Below are positions 52,351-62,079 of a stretch of 64,000 bases of DNA, one piece after another. The notes under the pieces were generated by a model. It made no database searches. It saw nothing but the letters and a program-made list of their open reading frames with translations, and was not told the origin of the DNA. This stretch comes from an uncultured Chryseobacterium sp. (GTDB lineage Bacteria > Bacteroidota > Bacteroidia > Flavobacteriales > Weeksellaceae). The position numbers and the translations under genes were made by a program. The DNA lies in NCBI GenBank assembly GCA_913778505.1, contig CAJYWD010000005.1, positions 34,297 through 98,296 of the forward strand. The letters run 5' to 3'. The number at the start of each line of letters is the position of its first letter. The stretch's first letter is position 1.

Positions 52351-53460
52351 ATGTTGAATTCAGAACGCTACGACAGACAGATTAAATTACAGGGTTTCGG
52401 CATCAAAGCTCAGGACAAACTTGCCGCGGCAAAAGTTATGGTGATTGGAGCCGGAGGTTTGGGCTGTCCTGTTCTCCAATATCTCACCGCAGCCGGAATC
52501 GGGAATATCGGTATTGTAGATGATGACCGTGTTTCGCTGAGCAATCTGCATCGGCAGATTCTTTACAATTCGGATGATGTTGGTAAACTTAAAATCGAAG
52601 CTGCTTTAGTAAGGCTGAATGCGATGAATCCTGAAGTGCAGTTCACAATTTTTTCGGAGCGGATTATTCCCAAAAATGCAGTTAAAATTGTTTCCGAATA
52701 TGATATTATTATAGACTGTACCGATAATTTCGCAACGCGTTACTTGCTTGATGATGTATGCCGGATTTTAGAAAAACCTCTTATTTTTGGGGCAATTTAT
52801 CAGTACGAAGGTCAGATTGCTGTTTTTAATGTCAGAAATAAAGAAGGTTTTACCGCCCATTATCGAAATCTTTTCCCTGAACCTCCAAATCCGGGAGAAG
52901 TTCCTGACTGTAACGAGGTAGGAGTTTTGGGCGTTTTACCAGGAGTTATCGGAACTTTACAGGCGACTGAAGCCATCAAATTAATGACAGGAATCGGAGA
53001 ACCGCTGATCAATAAACTAATGACAATCGATATCCTGAATTATCAGACTGCTGTTTTTGAAATTACTTCGTTACATTTAACCGATAAAAATATTCCTTAC
53101 AGCATTGAAGAATTTGAAGACATGAATTATCAGCTTCACTGCGGAATTGAATTGGCCGGAATTAAAAATTTTTCTCCTTCAGAATTTAAAGTAGTTTCAA
53201 AACTTCCCGACACAATTGTTATTGATGTTCGGGAGCCGGAAGAACAACCCAAACTGGATGTTCCGTATATCTCGATTCCATTATCTCAGTTGAAGGAATA
53301 TGTAAACCAGATCAATAACAGAAATGTCATTTTGGTCTGTCAGTCCGGAAATAGAAGCCTATCCGGAGCGAAAATTTTACAGGAAATTTTAGGACGGGAA
53401 TACAGTATCGGTCATCTGGACGGCGGGATTAATCATTTAAATAAAGAAATCGATGAGTAA
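52351..53460 (+). CDS. moeB: ThiF/MoeB-family adenylyltransferase fused to a rhodanese domain
   Basis: ERYDRQIKLQGFG...VMVIGAGGLGCPVLQYLTAAGIGNIGIVDDDRVSLSNLHRQILY; C-terminal rhodanese VIDVREPEEQPKLD...LVCQSGNRSLSGAKIL. Confidence 0.95.
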   Translation: MLNSERYDRQIKLQGFGIKAQDKLAAAKVMVIGAGGLGCPVLQYLTAAGIGNIGIVDDDRVSLSNLHRQILYNSDDVGKLKIEAALVRLNAMNPEVQFTIFSERIIPKNAVKIVSEYDIIIDCTDNFATRYLLDDVCRILEKPLIFGAIYQYEGQIAVFNVRNKEGFTAHYRNLFPEPPNPGEVPDCNEVGVLGVLPGVIGTLQATEAIKLMTGIGEPLINKLMTIDILNYQTAVFEITSLHLTDKNIPYSIEEFEDMNYQLHCGIELAGIKNFSPSEFKVVSKLPDTIVIDVREPEEQPKLDVPYISIPLSQLKEYVNQINNRNVILVCQSGNRSLSGAKILQEILGREYSIGHLDGGINHLNKEIDE

Positions 53461-53890
53461 GATCAAAAATATATTTCAGAATAGTCCTGTTTCACCTTTA
53501 TTCATAGCGGAAAGCATCACAAAACATTCCGCAAAAACAGAAATTGGAGCCCATCAGATTTTTCTGGGACAGATTCGCACAGATGAAATTGACGGAAAAA
53601 CGGTAAAAGCGATAGAATATACGGCTTATGAAGATTTAGCCTTATCTCAAATGGCAGTTATCAGAGAAGAAATTTTTTCAAAATATAATTTGACCTGTAT
53701 GCACGTTCATCATAGCTTAGGCATTGTGAAAGCAGGAGAAATATGCCTTTTTGTCTTTACCTCATCAAAACACCGCAAGGAAGCAACTTTAGCCTGTAAC
53801 GAAGTGGTGGAACGTATAAAAAACGAACTCCCGATCTGGGGTAGAGAAATTTTTGAGGATGAAACGCATCAATGGAAAACAAACCAATAA
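53453..53890 (+). CDS. moaE: molybdopterin synthase catalytic subunit MoaE
   Basis: GAHQIFLGQIRTDEIDGKTVKAIEYTAYEDLALSQM...HHSLGIVKAGEICLFVFTSSKHRKEA...PIWGREIFED. Confidence 0.95.
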   Translation: MSKIKNIFQNSPVSPLFIAESITKHSAKTEIGAHQIFLGQIRTDEIDGKTVKAIEYTAYEDLALSQMAVIREEIFSKYNLTCMHVHHSLGIVKAGEICLFVFTSSKHRKEATLACNEVVERIKNELPIWGREIFEDETHQWKTNQ

Positions 53891-53893
53891 ACC

Positions 53894-54802
53894 ATGGTAG
53901 ATATCACTTTTAAAACCTTTACGTTGCGAAAAGCGATTGCAGCGGCAACGATAAAAACATCAGCAATTTCAACGGTAGAAGCCGTAAAAAACGGAATGGT
54001 TCCGAAAGGCAATGTGCTCGAATTTGCAAGAGCTTCCGCTTTACTGGCGATAAAAAAAACGAGCGATGTTATTCCGGATTGTCATCCTTTACCTGTGGAA
54101 TTTGCCGCAATTAATTATGAAATGCGTGGTTTGGATATTAAAATCACCGTTGAAGTTCATACCATTTATAAGACCGGCGTTGAAGTGGAAGCCATGCATG
54201 GTGCTTCTGTAGCAGCTTTGGTGATTTACGACATGCTGAAACCGATTGATAAAAATGTAGAGATTTCCAATATCCGGCTTTTGGAAAAGCAGGGCGGAAA
54301 AAGCAGTCAGAAAAATATGGAGACGGAAAATCTTAATGCGGCAGTAGTTGTTTGCAGTGATTCTGTTTCTCAGGGACTTAAAGATGATACTTCCGGAAAA
54401 CTTCTGGTAGATTCCCTTAATAATCACGGGATCAGCAATGTTGATTATTCTGTGGTACCTGATGACGTTTCTGCCATTCAGGAAAAGATAGAATTATTTA
54501 AACAAAGAGGCTGTCATTTTCTCGTTTTTACAGGCGGAACAGGTCTTTCGGATCGTGATGTAACGCCGGAAGCGGTTTTACCCTTCATTACCAAAGAAAT
54601 TCCGGGAATTATGGAAACCGCAAGAAACTACGGACAGGATCGTGTGAAAACATCCATGCTTTCCAGAGGAATTGCCGGATTTTCTGATGATATGCTGATT
54701 TTAACGTTTCCGGGATCTTCCGGAGCGGTAAAAGAATATGTTCAGGCGTTGTTTCCGCAGATTTTTCACGTATTTTCTGTGAAAAAAGGAGACGGACATT
54801 AA
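53894..54802 (+). CDS. bifunctional MoaC/MoaB molybdenum cofactor biosynthesis protein
   Basis: MoaC part (IPDCHPLPVEF, KTGVEVEAMHGASVAALVIYDMLK, KQGGKS) fused to MoaB/MogA part (FTGGTGLSDRDVTPEAV, FPGSSGAVKEY). Confidence 0.94.
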   Translation: MVDITFKTFTLRKAIAAATIKTSAISTVEAVKNGMVPKGNVLEFARASALLAIKKTSDVIPDCHPLPVEFAAINYEMRGLDIKITVEVHTIYKTGVEVEAMHGASVAALVIYDMLKPIDKNVEISNIRLLEKQGGKSSQKNMETENLNAAVVVCSDSVSQGLKDDTSGKLLVDSLNNHGISNVDYSVVPDDVSAIQEKIELFKQRGCHFLVFTGGTGLSDRDVTPEAVLPFITKEIPGIMETARNYGQDRVKTSMLSRGIAGFSDDMLILTFPGSSGAVKEYVQALFPQIFHVFSVKKGDGH

Positions 54803-54846
54803 TGACGTTGCGTTTCATTTCTATGTAGCTAAAAGTAAATAGTTAA

Positions 54847-55010
54847 AAAACTCCATGGAGTTTTATCTGTGTAGACACCATATTCGGAAGATGTTTGGCG
54901 TTCCTTAGGAACACTATCTTTAGGATATTTATCGTATTATAGATATCAATCCTACGGATTGGTTGATGGATGTATTCTTATTTCTACACAGATTCTGCTC
55001 CTAAAGGAGC
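54847..55010. repeat. cluster of short palindromes bounded by inverted ATCTGTGTAGA modules
   Basis: AAAACTCCATGGAGTTTT + ATCTGTGTAGA (54847-54875); GTTCCTTAGGAAC (54900-54912); CAATCCTACGGATTG (54947-54961); TCTACACAGAT (54983-54993) + GCTCCTAAAGGAGC (54997-55010). Confidence 0.75.
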
Positions 55011-55199
55011 AAAATTCTTTTACTTTAAACAATCTTATGTAAAAGTTACAAATGAAATTTAATTCTAACTTAAGTTCAATATAAAAAAGATTAAAAATTA
55101 ATTGAAAGTCAAAATGTTGTGTTTTATCAATTATATTAGGCTTCGGATAGATGTACTGATTTCAAATTAAAGTTAACCACCCGAAATCAAGTATAAGTT

Positions 55200-55248
55200 T
55201 TGGCTAAAGCCAATTTTCCATAGTACTTATTAAAGTGGGCTAAAGCCC
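55200..55248. repeat. paired GGCTAAAGCC palindromes
   Basis: TTGGCTAAAGCCAA (55200-55213) and GGGCTAAAGCCC (55237-55248). Confidence 0.7.
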
Positions 55249-55290
55249 ATTCCTATTGATATTTGCGTTGTTTTTTCAAGCTCATGCTAA

Positions 55291-56433
55291 TTATCTATTT
55301 CTCAAGAGAATAACTGTTTTCTCTATTTTTTCAACAGCGGTTTCAATTTCCGAAAGAGTGGTATATTTTCCTATGCTGAACCGTATTGAAGCCAATGCAT
55401 CCCGATCACTCATTCCCATTGCTTTAAGGACATGAGAGGGTTTTGTGGTAACCGCATTACAGGCAGAACCGCTTGAAACGCAAATATTTCCTAAGGAAAG
55501 AATAAGATCTTCGGAATAAATACCTTCAAAACAGATATTGGTGGTATTGAAAATCCTTGCGGAATGGTTTCCATTAATGCTAGTCTGAGGAATTTTCAAA
55601 AGTTCATTTTCAAGATGATCTCTAAGTTTTTTTATTTTTTGTGAATCACTTTCCATTTCTTCAAATGCAATTTGCACCGCTTTTCCCATCCCGATAATTC
55701 CTGGGACGTTTAAAGTTCCGCTTCTGAGGTTCTGCTGTTGTCCTCCACCCTGAATTTGCGGCTGTACTTTATTTTTAATGGCGGAAGCAATATAAAGTGC
55801 ACCTACTCCTTTGGGTCCGTAAAACTTGTGGGCAGAAAAAGCCATCAGATCAATATTCAATGCCTTGACGTTCACAGGAATTTTCCCTACAGCCTGCGTC
55901 GCATCACAGAAAACACAGCAGCCTTTCCGATGTGCCATTTCTGCAATTTCCTGTATGGGATGAATGATGCCTGTTTCATTATTAACCAACATGATACACA
56001 CCATCAGTGTTTCTACTGTGATCAATGATTCTAACTCAGCAAGATTGATACTTCCTAAATGATTGACATTGAGATAATCAACTTTATATCCATCTTTTTC
56101 AAGTTGAGAACAGGTATCTAAAACAGCTTTATGTTCTGTTGCAACTGTTACGATATGATTTCTGACTTGATTTTTTTTTAATCCCTTTAGAGCAAGATTT
56201 ACAGATTCCGTCGCTCCGGATGTAAAAATAATTTCATTAGCATCTGCGCCGATGAGCTCGGCTACTTCTTCAGATGCATTTTCAACGGCTTCTTTTACGG
56301 TAAGTCCGAAAATATGAGAGCTTCCCGAATTGGCATATACTTGATTAAAGTAAGGGAACATCGTCTCCAAAACCCGCGGATCTACCGGAGTGGTGGCATT
56401 GTAATCTAAATATAAATAATCGCTTTTTGTCAT
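55291..56433 (-). CDS. cysteine desulfurase (NifS/IscS-like)
   Basis: YLDYNATTPVDPRVLETMFPYF; ATEHKAVLDTC; DATQAVGKIPVNVKALNIDLMAFSAHKFYGPKGVGALYI; SSGSACN. Confidence 0.95.
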   Translation of the reverse strand: MTKSDYLYLDYNATTPVDPRVLETMFPYFNQVYANSGSSHIFGLTVKEAVENASEEVAELIGADANEIIFTSGATESVNLALKGLKKNQVRNHIVTVATEHKAVLDTCSQLEKDGYKVDYLNVNHLGSINLAELESLITVETLMVCIMLVNNETGIIHPIQEIAEMAHRKGCCVFCDATQAVGKIPVNVKALNIDLMAFSAHKFYGPKGVGALYIASAIKNKVQPQIQGGGQQQNLRSGTLNVPGIIGMGKAVQIAFEEMESDSQKIKKLRDHLENELLKIPQTSINGNHSARIFNTTNICFEGIYSEDLILSLGNICVSSGSACNAVTTKPSHVLKAMGMSDRDALASIRFSIGKYTTLSEIETAVEKIEKTVILLRNR

Positions 56434-56530
56434 AATATGGTTTCATTAAATTGTGGATGTATCCTTGATCCATTTCACTGTATCTTTGCAAGTCTTGATT
56501 CATTAATAAATAAATAACATCTTAGGAATT

Positions 56531-57127
56531 ATGAGTGACATTGCCGAGATTAACGGACTCGTTCTCGCTGGAGGACAGAGCCGCCGTATGGGACAGCCGA
56601 AGGAATTAATACGCTGGCATGGCAAGGTGCAACAATATCATCTCGCAGATCAGCTTTCGCACTACTGTTCGGATGTATTCATCTCTTGCCGTAAGGATCA
56701 GTTAATCAATTTTGATCAAAACTACCAATTCCTCACAGATACTTTTTCCGACATGGGACCATTCGGCGGCTTAATGGCTGCCTTTCAGCATCAAAACAAT
56801 GTTGCATGGCTGATTGTTGCCTGCGATATGCCTTTACTAGATGATAAAATCTTAGAACATCTTATCCAATCCAGAAATCCTGAATGCATCGCAACGGTCT
56901 ATAAAAATCCTACTGACGGACTTCCGGAGCCACTCATTGGCATTTGGGAACCCAGAAGTTTTCCTGTTCTTGAAAAAAATTTTTCGACTGGTAATACTTC
57001 ACTCCGTAAAATCCTCATGAAACATCCTGCTGCACTCGTTAGGGCTGAAAATCCGGATTGTCTGATGAACGCCAATACACCCGAAGATGTCTTAAAAGTA
57101 ATACGGCTATTAAATCAATCCTTTTGA
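56531..57127 (+). CDS. mobA: molybdenum cofactor guanylyltransferase-like NTP transferase
   Basis: NGLVLAGGQSRRMGQPKELIRWHGK; IVACDMPLLD. Confidence 0.9.
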   Translation: MSDIAEINGLVLAGGQSRRMGQPKELIRWHGKVQQYHLADQLSHYCSDVFISCRKDQLINFDQNYQFLTDTFSDMGPFGGLMAAFQHQNNVAWLIVACDMPLLDDKILEHLIQSRNPECIATVYKNPTDGLPEPLIGIWEPRSFPVLEKNFSTGNTSLRKILMKHPAALVRAENPDCLMNANTPEDVLKVIRLLNQSF

Positions 57128-57145
57128 TTCCTCTTATGCTACGGC

Positions 57146-59551
57146 CTAACTACGGCTTGTTCCTGCTGCCGCAATCAGATGCTGATCAATCCTCTTGAAA
57201 ATTTCGGGATCATGTTTTTTGATTTTAACCCGCACATATTTAGACGCCGGCATATTCGCACCTTTCACCACATTATTGATGGACACCAACACATTGGCTT
57301 CCGGGAAATAGGTCATCGTGCTTTTTTGTGGAATCGGATATTTAACAACAATAAAAAGCGGTGCGATCCTTTCAATATTGTCATCATAATTGAAAAGATC
57401 CACATGATCACCGGCCGTAAAACCCGCTTTTTCAATATCCTTTTCATTCATCATGACTATCCTTCGCTCATTAAAAATACCCCGATAACGGTCGTCCAGA
57501 CCATAAACTACGGTGTTGAACTGATCATGTGTTCTGGTGGTTCCCATTAAATATTCATCATCCGCAAGTAAATTATCCGGCACCGATGTTATGCTGAATG
57601 CCGCGCGATGAGGATCTTGCTCACTGCTGAAAACGCCATTGCGCGCCGAATTGGGAAGGTAAAAACCTCCCTTCTGAAGGACTCGTTGGTTATAATTTTC
57701 AAAACCAGGAATGCAATGTTCTACATGATTGCGGATGGTGTCATAATCCTTCATAAACTGATCCCAATCTACCACAGAACGGTTACCCAAAACTGCCTTG
57801 GCCATTCTGCACGCCACATGAATTTCGCTGATCAAATGCTCCGAGACGGGATCAAGAATACCTTTGGAAGACTGGATCACGCCCATTGAATTTTCAGTAC
57901 TGATGTGCTGGATCTGGCCATCAACAATATCTTTTTCACTTCTTGAGATTACTGGTAAAATCAGCGCTTCTTTTCCGTGGATCAAATGATTTCTATTCAA
58001 CTTAATGGATACGAGAACCGACATGTCGAGCTGACGCATCGCCTGTGCAGAATATTGAGTGTCTGGTGCAGCGGAAAGAAAGTTTCCACCCATGCAAAAC
58101 ATGAACCGGACCCTGCCTTCATGCATGGCCTTCAGAGATTTTACTACATCGTAGCCACCTTTTCTCGGTACTTTGAATTGATAAAACTCTTCCAGCTTAT
58201 CCAGTTGCTCTTCAGTAGGATGATGATTGATGAGCAAAGTCCGGTTGCCCTGTACATTACTGTGTCCGCGAACCGGGCAGACGCCGCCGCCCTGAATGCC
58301 GATACTGCCTTTCATCAGAAGAAGGTTCACAATGTTATAGATCATTTCCACACCGTTGTGCTGCTGCGTGATTCCCATTCCCCAACAGACGATGATCCGC
58401 TGCTTGGAAGCGATCATTTTTGCGGCTTGCAGCAAGTCTTCAATAGAAATTCCGCATTGCCCGGATAAGAAACTAAGATCATAGTGTTTCAACTCATCCC
58501 TCAGACTGTCAAAACCTGTGGTTTGAGTGGCAATAAAATCCTGCGCCAGAACTTTTCCGGGATGTTTCTCTTCTTCTTCCAGAATAAGGATTTGAAGAGC
58601 TTTCAGAAGTGCCATATCACCGTTAATCTTAACGGGAAGATGTAAATCCGATAGTTCAAATGGCTTGTTCAGCAACGCGCGGACATTCTGAGGATCCTTA
58701 AAACCTTTCAGCCCGGCTTCCGGCAACGGATTGATGCTTATAATTTTTGCACCGTTCTTTTTTCCTTTTGTAAGAGCAGAAAGCATTCTCGGTGAGTTGG
58801 TTCCGGGATTCTGCCCCATGATGATGATGAGATCTGTGTCATAAAAATCTTCCAGTTTCACAGTTCCTTTTCCGATACCGATGCATCTGGAAAGCGCATA
58901 TCCGGAAGTTTCGTGACACATATTGGAGCAGTCCGGAAAATTATTGGTTCCGAATTCGCGGGCGAACAATTGATAGACCCACGTTGCTTCATTACTGGTT
59001 CTTCCTGAAGTATAAAAAATAGCTTCATCGGGAGATTCCAGCGCATTTAATTTTTCGGAAATTTTTGTAAAGGCTCCATCCCAGCTTATCGGCTGATAAT
59101 GAGTGGCACCTTCTGGCAAATACATCGGCTCCGCAATTCTTCCTAATTGGCTGATTTCGTAGTCCGTCATTTGTGACAAATCGTAAACGGAATTTTTCCT
59201 GAAAAACTCGGCTCCTATTTTTTTAGACGTTGCTTCTTCAGCCAAAGCCTTGGCGCCACTTTCACAATATTCGGCAACCTGTGAACGTTCGTCATCGGGA
59301 TCTGGCCATGCGCAGCTCGGACAGTCAAATCCGTCGAACTGATTCATGGTAAAAAGTGCGCGTCCGCCTCGCAGAACGGAAGCATCGCGAACTAGCTGAC
59401 CCAGTGAATGCGCCACTGCCGGAGCGCCTGCAGCCCAGTTTTTGGGAGATTCCAGTTTTAAATTGCTTAATCGATACGGCGGTTCTGCAGAAGGTTTCTT
59501 TCCGTTGTTCCCGTTGGGTTGCGATTGATCTTGATGAGCCATGACTTTCAA
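57146..59551 (-). CDS. FdhF/YdeP family molybdopterin oxidoreductase
   Basis: FDGFDCPSCAWPDPDD; YTSGRTSNEATWVYQLFAREFGTNNFPDCSNMCHETSGYAL; IIIMGQNPGTNSPRML; GVCPVRGHSNVQGNRT. Confidence 0.94.
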   Translation of the reverse strand: MKVMAHQDQSQPNGNNGKKPSAEPPYRLSNLKLESPKNWAAGAPAVAHSLGQLVRDASVLRGGRALFTMNQFDGFDCPSCAWPDPDDERSQVAEYCESGAKALAEEATSKKIGAEFFRKNSVYDLSQMTDYEISQLGRIAEPMYLPEGATHYQPISWDGAFTKISEKLNALESPDEAIFYTSGRTSNEATWVYQLFAREFGTNNFPDCSNMCHETSGYALSRCIGIGKGTVKLEDFYDTDLIIIMGQNPGTNSPRMLSALTKGKKNGAKIISINPLPEAGLKGFKDPQNVRALLNKPFELSDLHLPVKINGDMALLKALQILILEEEEKHPGKVLAQDFIATQTTGFDSLRDELKHYDLSFLSGQCGISIEDLLQAAKMIASKQRIIVCWGMGITQQHNGVEMIYNIVNLLLMKGSIGIQGGGVCPVRGHSNVQGNRTLLINHHPTEEQLDKLEEFYQFKVPRKGGYDVVKSLKAMHEGRVRFMFCMGGNFLSAAPDTQYSAQAMRQLDMSVLVSIKLNRNHLIHGKEALILPVISRSEKDIVDGQIQHISTENSMGVIQSSKGILDPVSEHLISEIHVACRMAKAVLGNRSVVDWDQFMKDYDTIRNHVEHCIPGFENYNQRVLQKGGFYLPNSARNGVFSSEQDPHRAAFSITSVPDNLLADDEYLMGTTRTHDQFNTVVYGLDDRYRGIFNERRIVMMNEKDIEKAGFTAGDHVDLFNYDDNIERIAPLFIVVKYPIPQKSTMTYFPEANVLVSINNVVKGANMPASKYVRVKIKKHDPEIFKRIDQHLIAAAGTSRS

Positions 59552-59558
59552 ATAAACA

Positions 59559-59909
59559 TTAACATTTCATATTAGGATTGGGATAATTATCACTCTGATC
59601 TTCCACCGTATTATCAATGCAGACAAAATCTTTTTCAACCAAAATTTTCACTGCCCCGGACTGTCCATCGAAGCCTACTCTATCGGTATCAACCCATTCA
59701 GTTATCATTATTTCCGGCATCGCCAGCAGAATCAAATTATTGAAAAATGATACATCCAGCTCACTACCACTCGTTTTCTCGATGGTGTAAATTAATTTCT
59801 GATTTGGAAATTCTGCGAAGCTTGTAATTTTTCCTGTGTTTCCTAAAGCTGAAACTTCGGACTGTGTTAAGCGGAAACGTATTGAATTATCCTTGATTCT
59901 GATTTTCAT
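59559..59909 (-). CDS. small conserved protein between ydeP-like and fdhD genes (DUF7009-like)
   Basis: 116 aa, MKIRIKDNSIRFRLTQSEVSALGNTGKITSFAEFP...; start overlaps fdhD stop. Confidence 0.7.
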   Translation of the reverse strand: MKIRIKDNSIRFRLTQSEVSALGNTGKITSFAEFPNQKLIYTIEKTSGSELDVSFFNNLILLAMPEIMITEWVDTDRVGFDGQSGAVKILVEKDFVCIDNTVEDQSDNYPNPNMKC

Positions 59910-60781
59910 AATATATTTTTGATGTGTAAATCACTGCCATTATGATAGATGTTAAAACGATTGTGACGCAAAAATCCCAGTAAACTAATGTCAAATTCCT
60001 TAGCCAAATCCACTGCAAGGCTGGAGGGCGCACCGATGGCCGCCACAATCCGGATTCCGGCCATTGCTGCTTTCTGAATCAGTTCAAAGCTCGCTCTTCC
60101 GCTGAGTAACAGAATATGATCATCAGCAGGCAATAAATCTACACTCAAAGCATAGCCGATGAGCTTGTCTAAAGCATTGTGTCTGCCTACATCCTCCCGA
60201 AGCGTGAGCAAATGGCCATCCAGATCAAAAAGCCCTGAAGCATGGATTCCTCCCGTGGCACTGAAATTATTCTGAAATGCCTGCATTTTTTCCGGAAGGC
60301 TGAACAAAAGATCTTGTGAAATTTCCTTTCGTTTTTTCCGATGATCCTTAAAAACGCTCACAGTCTTGATAGATTCTATGGAACCTTTTCCGCAGACGCC
60401 GCAGCTGGATGTGGTGTAAAAATTACGGTCTGTATTCATCAGCTGAGGAACAAAACCGTTTTTCAGCTTCATAATTAAAATATTATCACTTGGTCTGCCA
60501 CAATCCTTTATCGCATAATATGTATATTCTATCTGACTAAATCCCGACAGAATACCCTCTGTAAACAGAAAACCAATCGCAAGTTCATGATCATTTCCTG
60601 GTGTTCGCATCGTTACAGAAATAGTTTTGGATCTAGGATCGTTTTCATCACCGTAAATAATCCTAATTTCGAGAGGCTCTTCCACAGCAAGTTCATCATC
60701 AGAACTGAAAACACCCATTGCGCTCACCTTACTGATTTCGATGTGATGAACCGACTTTCCGGCTGCGAGTTTAGATTCCAT
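59906..60781 (-). CDS. fdhD: formate dehydrogenase accessory sulfurtransferase FdhD
   Basis: FYTTSSCGVCGKGSIESI; GGIHASGLFD; REDVGRHNALDKLIG; LLSGRASFELIQKAAMAGI. Confidence 0.96.
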   Translation of the reverse strand: MESKLAAGKSVHHIEISKVSAMGVFSSDDELAVEEPLEIRIIYGDENDPRSKTISVTMRTPGNDHELAIGFLFTEGILSGFSQIEYTYYAIKDCGRPSDNILIMKLKNGFVPQLMNTDRNFYTTSSCGVCGKGSIESIKTVSVFKDHRKKRKEISQDLLFSLPEKMQAFQNNFSATGGIHASGLFDLDGHLLTLREDVGRHNALDKLIGYALSVDLLPADDHILLLSGRASFELIQKAAMAGIRIVAAIGAPSSLAVDLAKEFDISLLGFLRHNRFNIYHNGSDLHIKNIL

Positions 60782-60890
60782 GAATTGTCTAATTATTCAA
60801 TTAAAGGTACAATTTTATTTGATTCGCAAATTACCAACATTATGAAAAATATGGTTTTATATTTTTGAATTACAATTTCATAAAAAACAC

Positions 60891-61406
60891 GTGGGCATCC
60901 GATTTGATAAGTCAAGGTATATGCGAAAAGACCGACCGAAATATCTCAATTTTGATACCAAAAAGTACGCCTGGAAAACTGATGTAGATTACCGTGAACA
61001 TCCTGAACTTTACAAAGTGGGAAAAGGTGAACAGGGCGTACTCATCTGCGAGCCTTACAAATCTGAGATCGGGCCATTCTGGCGTTTTAAAAACGAGATT
61101 ATCGCAACGGAAAGTTCGGATAAAATTTACGAATTATTTCTGGATTATCTCAAAAATAATGATTTTGTGGGTGCCGATATGGCCCGAAAGTATCTACAGA
61201 TGGGTTTTACCAGAGCTCGCCGCTATTACAATTACAAAAGTGGAAAGAAATATGATGAAGCTAATGATTATGAAAAGCTGCCAAAAGGTACCGGCGACCC
61301 GGAGAAAGCCAAATCTGCCGATATATTTTATAAAAAATGGAAGGAAGCTGAAGCCAACGAAACTTACGCTGAGTTGAAAACGGATTGGAAGAGAAATATT
61401 GGATAA
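60891..61406 (+). CDS. DUF4385-type protein
   Basis: KYAWKTDVDYREHPELYKVGKGEQGVLICEPYKSEIGPFWRFKNE...MARKYLQMGFTRARRYYNYKSGKKY; GTG start. Confidence 0.85.
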   Translation: MGIRFDKSRYMRKDRPKYLNFDTKKYAWKTDVDYREHPELYKVGKGEQGVLICEPYKSEIGPFWRFKNEIIATESSDKIYELFLDYLKNNDFVGADMARKYLQMGFTRARRYYNYKSGKKYDEANDYEKLPKGTGDPEKAKSADIFYKKWKEAEANETYAELKTDWKRNIG

Positions 61407-61448
61407 ATGCCTGTAAATCAGATGACAGTTAGTGATCAAAAACAATAC

Positions 61449-61980
61449 TCATGGATCTGATAATGTATGTGGTCGAGATTCTGATGGGGAACTGGTAACT
61501 ACATTGGATTCAGGAATTTCTGTTACACTCAGATCGCCGTTGGATTCCATAATTACAGAAAAAATTTTGCTCAGATCCGAGAAATCTGGTTGTCTTATAA
61601 CAGCCATAATTTCCTGCTGAGTTACGAGTTCTTTTCGCATTGCATCGTATAAAAAATTGAGTTTATAAAAAAGCAAAGTTTGCTTTGCATTAAAAATTTT
61701 TTCAAAAGTCTTAGAACGTTGCGCAAACTTTGCAAAGCATAACTGCAATACAATAATTAAGGCAAGAACAATTGCACCTTCTGCCAAAGAGACTTGTTCC
61801 AGCATCATATAGGCTATTACTGAACCTAATGTGAACGAAACTACAACATCAAAGGGATTGAGCTGCGCTAAACTTCGCTTTCCTGAAATTCGTATCATCG
61901 TGAATAAAGTTAAAAAAGATTTCGCTGTGAGTGCAGAGACATTAAACGTGACTCCAGTCTACCATAAACCATTCAGCCAT
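61449..61980 (-). pseudogene. DUF421/YetF-like membrane protein with apparent frameshift near the N-terminus
   Basis: 61449-61898 encodes MIRISGKRSLAQLNPFDVVVSFTLGSVIAYM... lacking the usual first helix. Upstream in another frame, ATG at 61980 gives MAEWFMVDWSHV then TAA (61942-61944); the shifted frame continues FNVSALTAKSFLTLFTMIRISGKR. Confidence 0.6.
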
Positions 61981-62079
61981 AATTCATTATTTTTGTCCTG
62001 AAATACTGGTCAACAATCCAACCATTGTAAGAAAATATTGGAAAAAAACAGAATCATTGGTATCTTTAAATCAGTTTAT

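Noticed and set aside
54803-55290. Repeat island as a riboswitch controlling Moco genes
   Set aside because: It lies downstream of the moa operon and behind the cysteine desulfurase stop, not in a 5' leader, and I do not recognise the Moco RNA motif.
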